Assembly: GCA_013202315.1 (NCBI GenBank)
Contig: JABMRZ010000331.1
Coordinates: 1 to 6,281, forward strand
Direction of reading: 5' to 3'
Length of the DNA stretch: 6,281 bases
DNA from: Candidatus Tariuqbacter arcticus
GTDB taxonomy: Bacteria; Electryoneota; Tariuqbacteria; Tariuqbacterales; Tariuqbacteraceae
The position numbers and the translations under genes were made by a program. Below are positions 6,227-6,281 of this stretch, in pieces (positions within the stretch are counted from its first letter, which is position 1; every line of letters starts with the position of its first letter). The notes beneath the pieces were generated by a model that was given only the letters and a program-made list of their open reading frames with translations, was not told the origin of the DNA and made no database searches.

Positions 6227-6281
6227 TGGGAATTGGGAATTGGGAATTGGGAATTAGGAATTGGGAATTGGGAATTGGGAA
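6227..6281 (+). repeat. Tandem 7-bp repeat (TGGGAAT), continues past window edge
   Basis: The base right after the receptor stop codon begins a head-to-tail array of TGGGAAT: seven full units plus six bases of an eighth at the edge. One unit (6255-6261) is TAGGAAT; the others are identical. Spaced GGG runs with 4-nt AATT loops (first four units) fit the canonical G-quadruplex pattern on the coding strand and hence in the mRNA 3' region. Heptanucleotide arrays of this kind are known as dispersed intergenic repeats in some bacteria. The full length and what lies beyond are unseen. There are no spacers, so it is not CRISPR. Confidence 0.95.

Noticed and set aside
6227..6281. CRISPR array
   Set aside because: The units are 7 bp, contiguous and without spacers, so this is a simple tandem repeat.

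Overview
The window holds three protein-coding genes and a well-resolved regulatory region. The gene types suggest a Gram-negative bacterium: a TonB-dependent receptor with an N-terminal carboxypeptidase-regulatory-like domain, a small exported protein that looks like an outer-membrane strand protein, and a large GT-C-type membrane glycosyltransferase. That receptor architecture is typical of Bacteroidota and the wider FCB group. The best promoter is sigma70-like (TTGAAT, 17 bp, TATATT) rather than the Bacteroidota TTTG/TAnnTTTG type, so a non-Bacteroidota FCB or candidate-phylum lineage is plausible. This placement is inference.

Layout. Positions 1-190 are AT-rich and intergenic, with two small hairpins and no convincing gene. 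Positions 191-2305 (minus) encode a 704-aa polytopic glycosyltransferase. Positions 2306-2487 contain an 85-bp inverted-repeat element. Positions 2488-2823 (minus) encode a 111-aa exported protein. Positions 2824-3289 form a divergent regulatory region. Positions 3290-6226 (plus) encode a 978-aa TonB-dependent receptor. Its stop codon is followed at once by a 7-bp tandem repeat (TGGGAAT) that runs off the right edge.

The central system is the receptor with its leader. A promoter places the transcript start at about 3002, exactly where a TPP (thiamin pyrophosphate, THI-box) aptamer begins (3003-3086). An intrinsic terminator follows (3108-3145). The 5' strand of the aptamer and its conserved CTGAGA can pair with the terminator loop and left arm, giving a nested antiterminator, so a TPP-off transcriptional switch can be read directly from the sequence. 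A thiamin-compound uptake role for the receptor follows from this regulation.

The receptor itself is unusual. Between the signal peptide and the carboxypeptidase-regulatory-like domain it carries a domain of about 135 residues that looks like the CsgG/LpoB/TolB-N type of periplasmic domain. A possible 27-codon ORF with a good ribosome binding site lies between the terminator and the receptor. The two minus-strand genes show no evident functional link to thiamin.
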